From contig RAZJ01000009.1 in assembly GCA_003612625.1 (NCBI GenBank), forward strand, positions 1-64,000: a DNA stretch of 64,000 bases, given 5' to 3'. Origin of the DNA: a bacterium 1XD42-1 (lineage in GTDB: Bacteria; Bacillota; Clostridia; Oscillospirales; Ruminococcaceae). Shown here piece by piece: positions 32,862 to 41,461 of this stretch (positions within the stretch are counted from its first letter, which is position 1; the number at the start of each line of letters is the position of its first letter). The translations under genes were made by a program, and so were the position numbers. The notes beneath the pieces were generated by a model, which saw only the letters and a list, made by a program, of their open reading frames with translations, was not told the DNA's origin and made no database searches.

Positions 32862-33986
32862 TTATAAATTTTCTGCTGTTTCAACAATTTTCAGCCCAAG
32901 CTTTTTAGCTTTTTGAGCCAGATCAAAATTTTTCATATTCAGGCTGCCATAAGTGCCAATACAATCAATAACCGTTTGACAGGAACTTAACTGTTTTTCA
33001 GCTTCCGCATAGGTTTCATCACAAATCGGACAAAAGGCTTTTTCGGAAAAGACTTCGCTGGCTAAATCACAGGCAGCCGGATAATCAATATCATTTTGAT
33101 GAAGAATGCCCGTCATAAAAGGGATTCCTTTTTTTTGCAGGATACGGTATTGGGGGATTCCAGATCCGGCACCGGCAATGACAAATACTTTCGGATCGCC
33201 TTTGGGCCGTTCCATTTCAAAGCTGCCATAAAGGGGATTATAACTGCCGTTGGAAAGCTGGTACAGGTTTTCAATGAAAGCTTTTGTAAAAATTTCATTG
33301 GGCGGCCCAAAATGTGTAACAGATTCTCCTTTTACACACATTACAAAATCCGAGGCTTTCTGTGCCAGATCCAATTCATGCAAAGACATAATGACTGTAA
33401 TATTTTTTTCTTTTGTCATTTTACGCAGCAAATGAAGTAATTCTAACTTATACCGGATATCCAAAAAGGAAGTCGGTTCATCTAAAATAATCACTTGAGG
33501 CTCCTGACAGATGGCCCGGGCCAATAATACCCGCTGCCGCTGGCCGTCGCTGATTGCAGTATAATCTTTATCCCGGAGATCCCAGGCATGAACCAATTCC
33601 ATGGCATTTTGAATTTGGGCGTGATCTTCTTGGGAGAGGATACCTAACAGGCCGGTATAAGGATATCTTCCTGTGGCTACAACATCTTCACAAGTCATCC
33701 GTTCTGTTTTGAGCCTTTCGGTGAAAACAACGGAAACAAGCCGCGACAATTCCCGGCTGCCCATTCCGTCAATAGAATGGCGGTCAATTAAAACAGTGCC
33801 GCATATGTTTTTTAAATGTTTGGTAATGGTTTTTAATATGGTAGATTTTCCGGAACCATTGGGGCCGATTAACGTTAAAATTTTCCCTTTATCCAATTTT
33901 ATATTGATGTCTTGGATAAGCGGTATGCCGCCATAGCCTACGGAAAGTTTTTTTGTTTGAAAAAAGGGTTCCATATTTTTATCCAT
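32862..33986 (-). CDS. FecE/BtuD-like ABC ATPase with C-terminal extension
   Basis: The 374-residue product has a standard FecE/BtuD-type ATPase in residues 1-255: Walker A (LIGPNGSGKSTILKT), a signature loop replaced by ISDGQRQRVLLARA, and Walker B (QVIILDEPTSFLD). About 120 further residues (KVFVIAGAGSGIPQYRILQ, then ACDLASEVFSEKAFCPI) form a separate nucleotide-fold-like domain also seen in some clostridial homologues; its role is unknown. It overlaps the permease gene upstream by eight bases. The three genes 32862-36192 make an iron-siderophore, heme or cobamide importer. Confidence 0.88.
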   Translation of the reverse strand: MDKNMEPFFQTKKLSVGYGGIPLIQDINIKLDKGKILTLIGPNGSGKSTILKTITKHLKNICGTVLIDRHSIDGMGSRELSRLVSVVFTERLKTERMTCEDVVATGRYPYTGLLGILSQEDHAQIQNAMELVHAWDLRDKDYTAISDGQRQRVLLARAICQEPQVIILDEPTSFLDIRYKLELLHLLRKMTKEKNITVIMSLHELDLAQKASDFVMCVKGESVTHFGPPNEIFTKAFIENLYQLSNGSYNPLYGSFEMERPKGDPKVFVIAGAGSGIPQYRILQKKGIPFMTGILHQNDIDYPAACDLASEVFSEKAFCPICDETYAEAEKQLSSCQTVIDCIGTYGSLNMKNFDLAQKAKKLGLKIVETAENL

Positions 33987-34968
33987 GTCCTTTCTTTTTC
34001 AAAAGGATTCCAATTACAACAGGCGCCCCAATCAAAGCAGTAACAGAACTGATACTCAGTTCTACCGGTGCAAAAATAGTCCGTGCCGCTAAGTCACAGC
34101 CTAAACAAAAAATAGCCCCGCCTAAAAAACACATAGGAATTACGATCAAAGGCTTTGCTGTTTTTAAAAAAGATTTTACCAGGTGAGGGACTGCAATCCC
34201 AACAAAAGAGATGGGGCCGGCAAAAGCAGTTACACAAGCACTTAACAAACTGGAAAGAATTACAATTAAAATACGAAAAGCTTTAATATTAACCCCCATA
34301 TTTTGTGCATAGCTTTCTCCAAGCTGATAAGCTCCGATAGGTTTTGATAAAAGGAACACCAAAACAGAAGCAGTTATAACAACAACAGCAATGACTTGAA
34401 TATCAGCCCAGGCTGTGCCGGAAAAGCTGCCCAAGGACCAGTTATGTAAATTGACAATGCTGGCGTCATCAGCAAAAGTTACAATGAAATCTGTAATTGC
34501 AGAACAAATATATCCAATCATAACGCCGCTGACAATTAACATAGAGGATTGGCGGACAATTTGTGACATAAGAAGGACAAATCCCATAGAACCCATTGCT
34601 CCAATAAAAGCAGCCATTACCAATACAATAGAATGGACTGCCTGAGATCGGGATAAAGTTAAAACCATGATAAAAGCAACCGCTAATTTTGCACCAGAGG
34701 AAATCCCTAATACAAAAGGGCCTGCAATGGGATTGTTAAAAAAAGTCTGTAATAAAAATCCAGATAAAGAAAGGGCGCCGCCTAAAAGAACAGCCGCGAT
34801 CATTCTGGGAAACCGTACTTTCCAAAGAATCCCATAGCTTGTTTCATTTCCCCCATGCCCCAGTAAAAGCTGGAAAATTTCTTTTGGCTGGATCATAACG
34901 CTGCCTATCATAATATTCAGCAGAACAAAAATAAAAAAAAGAGATAGGAAAATAATAAATACAATCAT
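33979..34968 (-). CDS. FecCD/BtuC-type ABC permease
   Basis: The 329-residue product is a polytopic FecCD-family permease (MIAAVLLGGALSLSGFLLQT, GISSGAKLAVAF, VGIAVPHLVKSFL), about nine or ten membrane helices, that moves metal chelates or corrinoids across the membrane with the ATPase encoded next. The first ATG (34968) lies 29 bases from the only good ribosome binding site (AGGAGGGG near 35004). In frame with that site, at normal distance, stands an ATC codon followed by EKKHFRYM, so the true start may be upstream at a non-standard codon. Confidence 0.88.
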   Translation of the reverse strand: MIVFIIFLSLFFIFVLLNIMIGSVMIQPKEIFQLLLGHGGNETSYGILWKVRFPRMIAAVLLGGALSLSGFLLQTFFNNPIAGPFVLGISSGAKLAVAFIMVLTLSRSQAVHSIVLVMAAFIGAMGSMGFVLLMSQIVRQSSMLIVSGVMIGYICSAITDFIVTFADDASIVNLHNWSLGSFSGTAWADIQVIAVVVITASVLVFLLSKPIGAYQLGESYAQNMGVNIKAFRILIVILSSLLSACVTAFAGPISFVGIAVPHLVKSFLKTAKPLIVIPMCFLGGAIFCLGCDLAARTIFAPVELSISSVTALIGAPVVIGILLKKKGHG

Positions 34969-35022
34969 ATACCGGAAATGTTTTTTTTCGATCTGTGTTC
35001 CCCTCCTGATAAATGATCAATT

Positions 35023-36192
35023 TTATTCCAAACGGTATAAAAAATTCAATTTGGTGATACCATCTTCTGTCAGCATTTGATGGATGTCGGAAATCATCAA
35101 GCCTAACTGGGTGGTTTCCTGAAAGAGATTTTTTTCTGTACACCAGACATTGCCATTCTGAACCGCTTTAAAATCTTTCAGCAGGCTGTTCTTCTGAACC
35201 AGGCTTTCTAAGGAAGGGACTTCACCATCTATGGTGCTGTTATAAATCATATAATCTGCATCTTTTGCCTGGGCATAAAACTGCTCCATTTCAAGGGGGA
35301 TTGTGCTCATGGCATTTTCAGAATCGCCTAATCCTTGAAATATGTAGTTGCCTCCGGCCAATGCGATCATTTTTGCCACATAATCACCGGGTTTCCTGGC
35401 AACCGCATACCCGGAGGAGCTGATATAGAAAAAAGCAACGGTTTTTCCGGTATTTTCACTTTTGGAAATTTCCTGAATATATCCGGCCTGTTGGTCAAAA
35501 ATTTTTTTAGCTTCCGGTTCTTTTCCCATAAGCAGCCCATATAATTTGATCCATTCAGTCCGTCCTAACGGATGGGGTTCCCGGCTGGACTGGTCTACCA
35601 ATACAGGAATACCAATATCCTCTAACTTTTCTTTTACTTCCGGGGTATGGTAAATCATAGTAGATTCGATTGCAAGATCACAGGAATGTGCCATAATCAG
35701 TTCATAATCCGGCGCGTTGTATTTTCCCGCATATAAAATAGAACCATTTTCCATGGCTGTTTTTGCATTGGGAATGTACCAGCCCTCTGCTTTTGTGCCG
35801 GATAAACCAATATGATCCAAAGAATCCAATGCGTCAAAAAGGCACATGGCGGCAGTTGCCGCAAGATAGATCCGGTTCAAAGGCTGCTGTAAAAGGATAA
35901 TTTCCGGGTCTATTTCAGAAGGAGCTTGCCGGCCTTCCGGAACCAGCAGATAACGGCTGCCATCCGAAATCGTAATGAAAGAAAATCCGTCCGGATAATA
36001 AGTTACATTAAAATTTTCCGCATAGGTAAGCTCCATAGTGCCTTCCGGCTGCCAGTCCTTTCCGAAATCCCCTGGGGAGGAATCCGGCTGGGATTCTTTA
36101 CCAGGGGGCTGGCTGGGAGTTCCGTTGCAGCCGGAAAAAAGGCAGAGTAAAAAAGAAAATGCCATAACAAAACATAAAAATTTTTTTATCAT
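35023..36192 (-). CDS. FecB/BtuF-type substrate-binding lipoprotein
   Basis: The start at 36192 (MIKKFLCFVMAFSFLLCLFS) gives a lipoprotein signal with lipobox cysteine (LFSGC); the longer in-frame start would put 21 odd residues ahead of it. The 389-residue product is a class III periplasmic-binding protein (IILLQQPLNRIYLAATAAMC, GLSGTKAEGWYIP, LAGGNYIFQGLGDSENAMST), held on the outer face to capture a metal chelate or corrinoid. It starts eight bases after the accessory lipoprotein gene. The substrate cannot be read from sequence; the cobalamin riboswitch and cbiK upstream make cobalt or a cobamide a good guess. Confidence 0.85.
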   Translation of the reverse strand: MIKKFLCFVMAFSFLLCLFSGCNGTPSQPPGKESQPDSSPGDFGKDWQPEGTMELTYAENFNVTYYPDGFSFITISDGSRYLLVPEGRQAPSEIDPEIILLQQPLNRIYLAATAAMCLFDALDSLDHIGLSGTKAEGWYIPNAKTAMENGSILYAGKYNAPDYELIMAHSCDLAIESTMIYHTPEVKEKLEDIGIPVLVDQSSREPHPLGRTEWIKLYGLLMGKEPEAKKIFDQQAGYIQEISKSENTGKTVAFFYISSSGYAVARKPGDYVAKMIALAGGNYIFQGLGDSENAMSTIPLEMEQFYAQAKDADYMIYNSTIDGEVPSLESLVQKNSLLKDFKAVQNGNVWCTEKNLFQETTQLGLMISDIHQMLTEDGITKLNFLYRLE

Positions 36193-36199
36193 TTTTATC

Positions 36200-37099
36200 T
36201 TACCCCGCTGGCTTTGCAGATGCGGCATCAAAATGCAGCGTATATTCAATTTCATGAGGTGTACTCATAGCAATAGTTGTTGCGGAAACAGGAATATCTT
36301 GTTCCAATATGACAGGGATTTCAAAAATAGAGGTTTCTCCAGAATGGGCCGGTTCGTAAGAGATACCATTTACCTCCATAGAAACATAATAAGGGCTGTC
36401 CCATATGAGAACAGCAGTCGTACCTTCTGGTGAAATTGTCACTTTTGCAGGAGATTGAATCCCTACCCTGCCGGTGCCGCCTGAAAGGGTAACGGGTATG
36501 GAATACTGGCCCCCAGTTAAAACGATAGAATATTGGCCTTCGATGGACGCAGGAGCTTGGGAGAGGGCTTCTGCGGGAATCCCGTCAGACAGGAAAACCA
36601 ATATACGGTCGTACCATTTCTCTTTTTTGATGCTCCAAGCGGCACAATCGATCTCCTGATTTAAGGCTGGTACAGGTACTGTGTAAGTATATTGTCCTGC
36701 TTCATTTTCTTCAAATGGAATGGTATGATCTTCCGTATCGGTTAAAGCTTCTTCACCGGTGCCCATATACAATTTCCCATATCCTTTTCCGCTTAATGTT
36801 AAAACGGCCTGCATATCCCCATTTTCTACAAGGAGCTGGGCCTCTATAATCCGGAACATGGAGGAACTGGAGGAAACCTGAATGGGATAAGTACCATCTT
36901 TTATTTGACTTCCATAGATAGGGCCTGCTTTTTCTTCCTCTGGCTGGCTTTCCGGCTCACTGTCTTTTGGTGTTTCTTCAGATGATATTTTTTCTGTTTT
37001 CCTTTCTTCCTGGCTGCTTTGGGGAGCAGTTGTTCCGCAACTGGAAAATATCATACAAGCCGCCATAAATGGCAATAGTAAGGCTGGTAATTTATGCAT
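36200..37099 (-). CDS. Two-domain surface lipoprotein of the uptake locus
   Basis: AAGGAGATATATT precedes the ATG at 37099. The 299-residue product has a lipoprotein signal (MIFSSCGTT), an acidic Ser/Glu linker (about 25-60), and two related beta-rich domains. Each begins with DGTYPIQV or GQYSIPVTL and contains a LTLSGKGYGKLYMGT or VLIWDSPYYVSMEV strand and a [VI]P-x-x-x-x-x-[IQ]-x-x segment. Such proteins occur beside FecBCD-type transporters in Clostridia and Coriobacteria and look NEAT-like in layout. Binding of heme or another tetrapyrrole is an inference. It may have its own promoter (TTGCGG and TATCAT 17 bases apart, about 37135-37163). Confidence 0.6.
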   Translation of the reverse strand: MHKLPALLLPFMAACMIFSSCGTTAPQSSQEERKTEKISSEETPKDSEPESQPEEEKAGPIYGSQIKDGTYPIQVSSSSSMFRIIEAQLLVENGDMQAVLTLSGKGYGKLYMGTGEEALTDTEDHTIPFEENEAGQYTYTVPVPALNQEIDCAAWSIKKEKWYDRILVFLSDGIPAEALSQAPASIEGQYSIVLTGGQYSIPVTLSGGTGRVGIQSPAKVTISPEGTTAVLIWDSPYYVSMEVNGISYEPAHSGETSIFEIPVILEQDIPVSATTIAMSTPHEIEYTLHFDAASAKPAG

Positions 37100-37175
37100 A
37101 ATATATCTCCTTCATGAAAAAAGGCTTTCTTTTATGATAGCATATGGAAAACCATGCCGCAACCATTTTTAAAAA

Positions 37176-37200
37176 GGAACCCGGTTTCATACCGGGTTCC
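37176..37200 (-). terminator. Terminator after cbiK
   Basis: GGAACCCGGT and ACCGGGTTCC form a perfect stem. On the minus strand a T run follows, ending cbiK transcription or attenuating it before the lipoprotein gene. Confidence 0.85.
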
Positions 37201-37213
37201 AATATTGGTATGC

Positions 37214-38173
37214 TTATTCTGAAATGGTTTTTGCCACATGATCCACAAACATTTTCTGAATACCAGGATACTGGCCTAAGCCTTTTAAGACACATTCCAC
37301 TTCGAAGCCGGCTTTTTCGAAAACACTTTTCCAGGAATCGTCTTCATCCCCAGCCATATCATTATTGGCATGATCTCCGGCAACAATCATTAAAGGCAGT
37401 AAAGTAACTTTTTTTGCACCGGAAGCCTGTACCAATGCTAAGACGTCTTCTAAAGAAGGTTCAGCTTCTACTGTGCCAATGAAATAACGGCTGTAACCGC
37501 CCTCCGTTAAAACCTTCTGAAGCCTGGCATATGCAGCATTGGCTTCATGTTCCGTGCCGTGGCCCATAAAAACAACAGCAGATCCGTCGGTATCATATTC
37601 TTTTGTTTCTTCTGCAATGACAGAAGCCAATTCCTGATAATCTTCATCTGTAATTAAAAGAGGCGAACCCATTTTGAAGCTGTCAAATTTTTCTTGATAG
37701 GGGGATACTTCCTTTACAATATCGTCATATTCAAAGCCGCTCATTACATGGGTTGGCTGTATTACCACCTCTTTGACGCCGTCTGCAACCAGACGATCCA
37801 TAGCCTGGGTCACATTGTCGATTTCAATGCCGTCCCGTTCTTTTAATTTATCAATGATGATTTGGCTGGTAAAAGCCCGCCGCATTTCGTATTCCGGATA
37901 AGCGTCTGTTAAAGCTTTTTCAACGCTTCCAATAGATAAATCCCGGTTATCATTGTAACTGGTGCCGAAGCTTGTCACCAAAAGCACTTTTTTCGCTTCC
38001 GGAGTTTCCGGTGTGCTTTCCGACGGGGCAGGGTCAGCGGCGGAAGAAGGTTCCGGAGCTGGTGCGCTGGAAGATGGAGCCGGACTGGAGCCAGTGCCGC
38101 AGCCAGAAAAAACAGCCATTGACAAAGAAAATGTCAGCAATAAAGGCAGGATTTTTTGTGTCGTTTTTTTCAT
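37214..38173 (-). CDS. cbiK: Exported (lipoprotein) sirohydrochlorin cobaltochelatase
   Basis: The 319-residue product begins with a lipoprotein signal (LLLTFSLSMAVFSGC, cysteine in the lipobox) and a Ser/Pro/Ala linker. It then has a complete CbiK domain: LLVTSFGTSYNDNRD, VIQPTHVMSGFEYDD, FMGHGTEHEANAAY and LMIVAGDHANNDMAGD, with the metal-site histidines present. Cytosolic CbiK inserts cobalt into sirohydrochlorin in anaerobic cobalamin synthesis. Desulfovibrio has an exported form (CbiK-P) that can bind heme. Being outside the membrane, this copy may serve metal or tetrapyrrole uptake rather than synthesis. A cobalamin riboswitch and terminator precede it, and the uptake genes follow. Confidence 0.9.
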   Translation of the reverse strand: MKKTTQKILPLLLTFSLSMAVFSGCGTGSSPAPSSSAPAPEPSSAADPAPSESTPETPEAKKVLLVTSFGTSYNDNRDLSIGSVEKALTDAYPEYEMRRAFTSQIIIDKLKERDGIEIDNVTQAMDRLVADGVKEVVIQPTHVMSGFEYDDIVKEVSPYQEKFDSFKMGSPLLITDEDYQELASVIAEETKEYDTDGSAVVFMGHGTEHEANAAYARLQKVLTEGGYSRYFIGTVEAEPSLEDVLALVQASGAKKVTLLPLMIVAGDHANNDMAGDEDDSWKSVFEKAGFEVECVLKGLGQYPGIQKMFVDHVAKTISE

Positions 38174-38230
38174 TTTTTTGCTTCTCCTTTAAAAATTTTT
38201 CTGGGTTCCGGGCACATACGAAAATAAAAA

Positions 38231-38257
38231 AACGTCTGTGGTGCATCCGCAGACGTT
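38231..38257 (-). terminator. Riboswitch-controlled terminator
   Basis: On the minus strand AACGTCTGCGGATG...CAGACGTT forms a hairpin directly followed by a run of seven T. It lies between the cobalamin aptamer and cbiK and should be the expression platform: B12 bound, transcription stops. Confidence 0.8.
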
Positions 38258-38370
38258 TCTTTTCCATAAAATTTCCGGGAAACATTTCATTCTGTGAAAG
38301 GTTTCCTTTTGATTCATGCCTTTTACCCCGGTAGTCCGCAGGGCCGCATATACTAATTGAAAGAATTAGC

Positions 38371-38552
38371 GCGGCAAACAGATAACAGGCAAGTATTCTG
38401 ACTTATTGCCTGCGTCAGTTCCAGACGCAATCCCCAGCGCCTTCCCAGAATTCCTTCCAGTGGCATTTGCTGAGAAAACCAGCAAAATACAGCAACGGCC
38501 TTGTGTGGGATTCTCACCCAGCTTCCATAACCTGTATCCTTTTATTTTATTT
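38371..38552 (-). promoter_or_regulatory. Cobalamin riboswitch
   Basis: On the minus strand the order is a 5' stem, GAAGCTGGGTGAGAATCCCA, the conserved box GCCACTG (38458-38464), GGGAAGGCGC, and the 3' part AGTCAGAATACTTGCCTGTTA. These are the B12-box features of the adenosylcobalamin riboswitch. It lies upstream of cbiK and the uptake genes and just past the end of the purine permease gene. Confidence 0.92.
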
Positions 38553-38600
38553 GGCATTAGTATAGCACTGCATCATACCTTTGTCAATCCAATAATTTTT

Positions 38601-40022
38601 TTATTCTGCTTTTTCTGCTTTTTCCTTTGGCAGGAACAGGCTTAATAATAATGATACGACAAATACGCCTGCAACAGCATTGCCATTAAAAATATCACCT
38701 ACGGCAGAAGGGAACGCCGCAAAGAAATTTCCAGAGGTTTGTGTCAGTCCAACGCCGATACAGAAGGAAAGGGAAACAATGATCATGGTACGATCATCAA
38801 ATTCACAGTCTTTCAGCATTTTAATACCTTCATACATAATGGAACCAAACATCATGACAGTACATCCGCCTAATACGGATTGGGGCAGGGAATTAAAGAA
38901 GGCACCCAATGGGGGGAACAAGGAAGCCAAAATCAGGATAAAAGCGCCCATTAAAATGGTAAACCGGTTAATAATCCCTGTCATAGTGACAAGACCTACA
39001 TTCTGGCTGAAAGAGGTTAAAGGCAGACAGCCAAAACAGCCAGAAATGGTGCTGGAAAAACCATCTACTGCAAGGGAACCCTGTAATTCTTCTGTTTTAA
39101 TGTCACGATCCAAAGTGCCGGTACAAACGGCAGTGGTAGCGCCTGTTGTTTCAGCAGCAGATACCAGGAATACAATGGCAATGGTAAAGAACGCGCCAAT
39201 ATCGAAAACAGGCTTATGGCTCGTAAAGAATACAATTTTCGGTAAACTGAAAATACCGACTTCACCGATTGTCCTGGAAATTCCAGAAAAATCAATCAAA
39301 GGGGCGATCCCAGCCACTGTAAAAACAGCAGAAACAGCATATCCGGCAACTAAACCCACTAAAATATTGAGATTTTTGTAAACACCTTTTAGAAGGTAAC
39401 GGGAAACAAGACATACAATCAAAGTGAATAATCCTATCAGTAAGTGGTACCAGGCGCCGAAGGTTTCCGAACCATTTCCGCCGCCCCAGGAATTCATACC
39501 AACAGATAGTAAAGAAAGACCGATTGCAATTACGACACAGGCGGATACAACAGGGGTCAGAAAACGTTTCCAATACCGGCAGCATAAGCCGACAAGGCCT
39601 TCAAAAATACCGCCCAAGATAACAGCGCCTACCATGCCTTCGTACCCCAAGGCCGGATTGGTACAAATCATCAGCAGGCTTCCTAAAAATGTAAAGCTGA
39701 CGCCCATAACAATGGGAAGTTTTGACCCGATTTTCCATACAGGATAGAGCTGCAAACAAGTGCCGATACCAGCTACAAACATAGCGCATTGCAAAAGCCG
39801 GGTAATTTCAGTTGAACTTAAATGCTCCCCGCCGCCCCGAAGGACGGCGGCACTGCATACAATCAGTACAGGTGCAAGGTTAGAAACAAACATGGCTAAT
39901 ACATGCTGTAAGCCAAAAGGAATTGCTTTTGCGAGAGGAACCCGTCCATTTAATTTGTAAATATTGTCAACACTAACAGATGTAATTTTTTCTTCTTTAT
40001 TGGCTATTATCAATGTAAACAC
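38601..40022 (-). CDS. Nucleobase:cation symporter-2 family purine permease
   Basis: The 473-residue polytopic protein belongs to the NCS2 uracil-xanthine permease family: ALAKAIPFGLQHVLAMFVSN type start, QSVLGGCTVMMFGSIMYEGI, and the conserved FSQNVGLVTMTGI and SAAETTGATTAV. It lies 32 bases after the xanthine dehydrogenase iron-sulfur gene, so it should import xanthine or uric acid for that enzyme. The start codon is probably GTG at 40022; the ribosome binding site (AAGGGAA) is modest. Confidence 0.9.
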   Translation of the reverse strand: MFTLIIANKEEKITSVSVDNIYKLNGRVPLAKAIPFGLQHVLAMFVSNLAPVLIVCSAAVLRGGGEHLSSTEITRLLQCAMFVAGIGTCLQLYPVWKIGSKLPIVMGVSFTFLGSLLMICTNPALGYEGMVGAVILGGIFEGLVGLCCRYWKRFLTPVVSACVVIAIGLSLLSVGMNSWGGGNGSETFGAWYHLLIGLFTLIVCLVSRYLLKGVYKNLNILVGLVAGYAVSAVFTVAGIAPLIDFSGISRTIGEVGIFSLPKIVFFTSHKPVFDIGAFFTIAIVFLVSAAETTGATTAVCTGTLDRDIKTEELQGSLAVDGFSSTISGCFGCLPLTSFSQNVGLVTMTGIINRFTILMGAFILILASLFPPLGAFFNSLPQSVLGGCTVMMFGSIMYEGIKMLKDCEFDDRTMIIVSLSFCIGVGLTQTSGNFFAAFPSAVGDIFNGNAVAGVFVVSLLLSLFLPKEKAEKAE

Positions 40023-40053
40023 CTATTCCCTTTTTACACAGCAGTTTTTATTT

Positions 40054-40563
40054 TTAAACTGCGTCAGCCTCTTTGTTTTTTCCCAGCCGCCTTAACATGG
40101 TTTTCTTTACAGCACGGAAAATATTTTCATATCCCGTACACCGGCACAAATGACCGGACATTAGTTTCCGAATTTCATCATCTGAAAATTCCCGTTTGGC
40201 TTCCAGAATTTCAACAGCACTCATAATGAATCCAGGGCTGCAAAATCCGCACTGAACAGCAGCTTCATCAATAAAGGCCTGCTGAATATCAGATATTTCC
40301 CCATTGGGGCCGGCCAGCCCTTCCAAAGTTAAAATTTCTTTGCCTTCTGCCCAGACTGCCAGATAAATACAGGAATTAAAGCATTCCCCATTGATAATTA
40401 CATTGCAGGCACCACATTCCCCCACTTCACAGCCTTTTTTTACGCTGGTCAGACGGTAATCATCCCGCAGCATATCAGTTAAAGATGCCCGGACATCAAT
40501 CATTTTCTCTACGGGTTTGCCATTGATGATGCAGGAAACCAATTTATATTGCTGATTAGCCAT
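40054..40563 (-). CDS. xdhC: Xanthine dehydrogenase iron-sulfur subunit
   Basis: GGAGGTG six bases upstream selects the ATG at 40563. The 169-residue subunit has two [2Fe-2S] clusters: the plant-ferredoxin-type CEVGECGACNVIING and the second type CGFCSPGFIMSA plus HLCRCTGYENIF. It carries electrons from the molybdenum centre to the FAD subunit. It overlaps the end of the FAD subunit gene. The gene symbol follows the E. coli naming for the iron-sulfur subunit. Confidence 0.93.
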   Translation of the reverse strand: MANQQYKLVSCIINGKPVEKMIDVRASLTDMLRDDYRLTSVKKGCEVGECGACNVIINGECFNSCIYLAVWAEGKEILTLEGLAGPNGEISDIQQAFIDEAAVQCGFCSPGFIMSAVEILEAKREFSDDEIRKLMSGHLCRCTGYENIFRAVKKTMLRRLGKNKEADAV

Positions 40564-41443
40564 CAATTTCACCTCCTGCCAAACGGATGGATTCTTTTAA
40601 TGCACGTTCTGCCAGTACCACAGCAATATGCTGCCGGAAATCTTTTGCGGCCCGCCAGCTGTCCCGGGGATGAATGTCATCCAATACAGCCTGTGCAAAT
40701 TCTTTTACCGTTGCGGAGCTGACAGCTTTGCCTTTGGCTTTAGCTTCCGCGGAAGGCGCCCGCATGGGTACAGGCCCGGCTACACCATAAGCAATCCGCA
40801 CATCTTCAAAGATTTTTTTATCAGCAGATAATTTTACATTGACGGAACAGCCTGTCGTTGCAATATCCATTGCATTGCGCATGGCATATTTAATATAATG
40901 GCCCTGGTAGCCTTCATAAGCGGCTTTCGGGATGATAATAGCAGTCTGTAATTCTGCCGGCTGTAAGTCGACTTTTCCGGCTTTAATATAAAAATCTTTA
41001 ATGGGAATCCGGCGGATGCCATTTGGCCCGGTTAATTCCACAATGGCGTCCCATGCGTGAAGGGTTGAAGCAGAATCTGCCGAAGTCACCCCATTGCAGG
41101 TATTGCCGCCAATGGTGCCGATATTCCGGATTTGAGGGCCGCCCACCATATCCACAGCTTCCCCTAAAACGTTAATATGTTTTTGAATAATCGGATCTCT
41201 TGTAATATGGGAAAAGCTGGTCAGGGAACCGATCCGGATAGCGCCGTCTTCTTCATAGCTGACGCCCCGTAAATCATCTATCATATAAATGCTTACCAGT
41301 TCTTTTCCAGCGCGTTTGCCTTCCCGCATTTGTACCAGAACATCACTTCCACCGGCAATGATTTGTGCTTCCGGATGTTCCTGCAACAACTGGATGGCAT
41401 GTGGTACATTTTCCGCTTCATAAAGCGCTTTTATATCATACAT
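40556..41443 (-). CDS. xdhB: Xanthine dehydrogenase FAD-binding subunit
   Basis: The 295-residue subunit has the FAD-binding motifs AQIIAGGSDVLVQMREGK and the second loop TIGGNTCNGVTSADSA of the molybdenum hydroxylase family. AAAAAGGAGGG precedes the ATG at 41443. It is the middle gene of the three-subunit set and passes electrons to NAD or a ferredoxin-like acceptor. Confidence 0.93.
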   Translation of the reverse strand: MYDIKALYEAENVPHAIQLLQEHPEAQIIAGGSDVLVQMREGKRAGKELVSIYMIDDLRGVSYEEDGAIRIGSLTSFSHITRDPIIQKHINVLGEAVDMVGGPQIRNIGTIGGNTCNGVTSADSASTLHAWDAIVELTGPNGIRRIPIKDFYIKAGKVDLQPAELQTAIIIPKAAYEGYQGHYIKYAMRNAMDIATTGCSVNVKLSADKKIFEDVRIAYGVAGPVPMRAPSAEAKAKGKAVSSATVKEFAQAVLDDIHPRDSWRAAKDFRQHIAVVLAERALKESIRLAGGEIDG

Positions 41444-41461
41444 AAACAGATACCCTCCTTT

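Noticed and set aside
38366-38557. Open frames across the cobalamin riboswitch
   Set aside because: The region is a structured RNA; the frames have no ribosome binding site.
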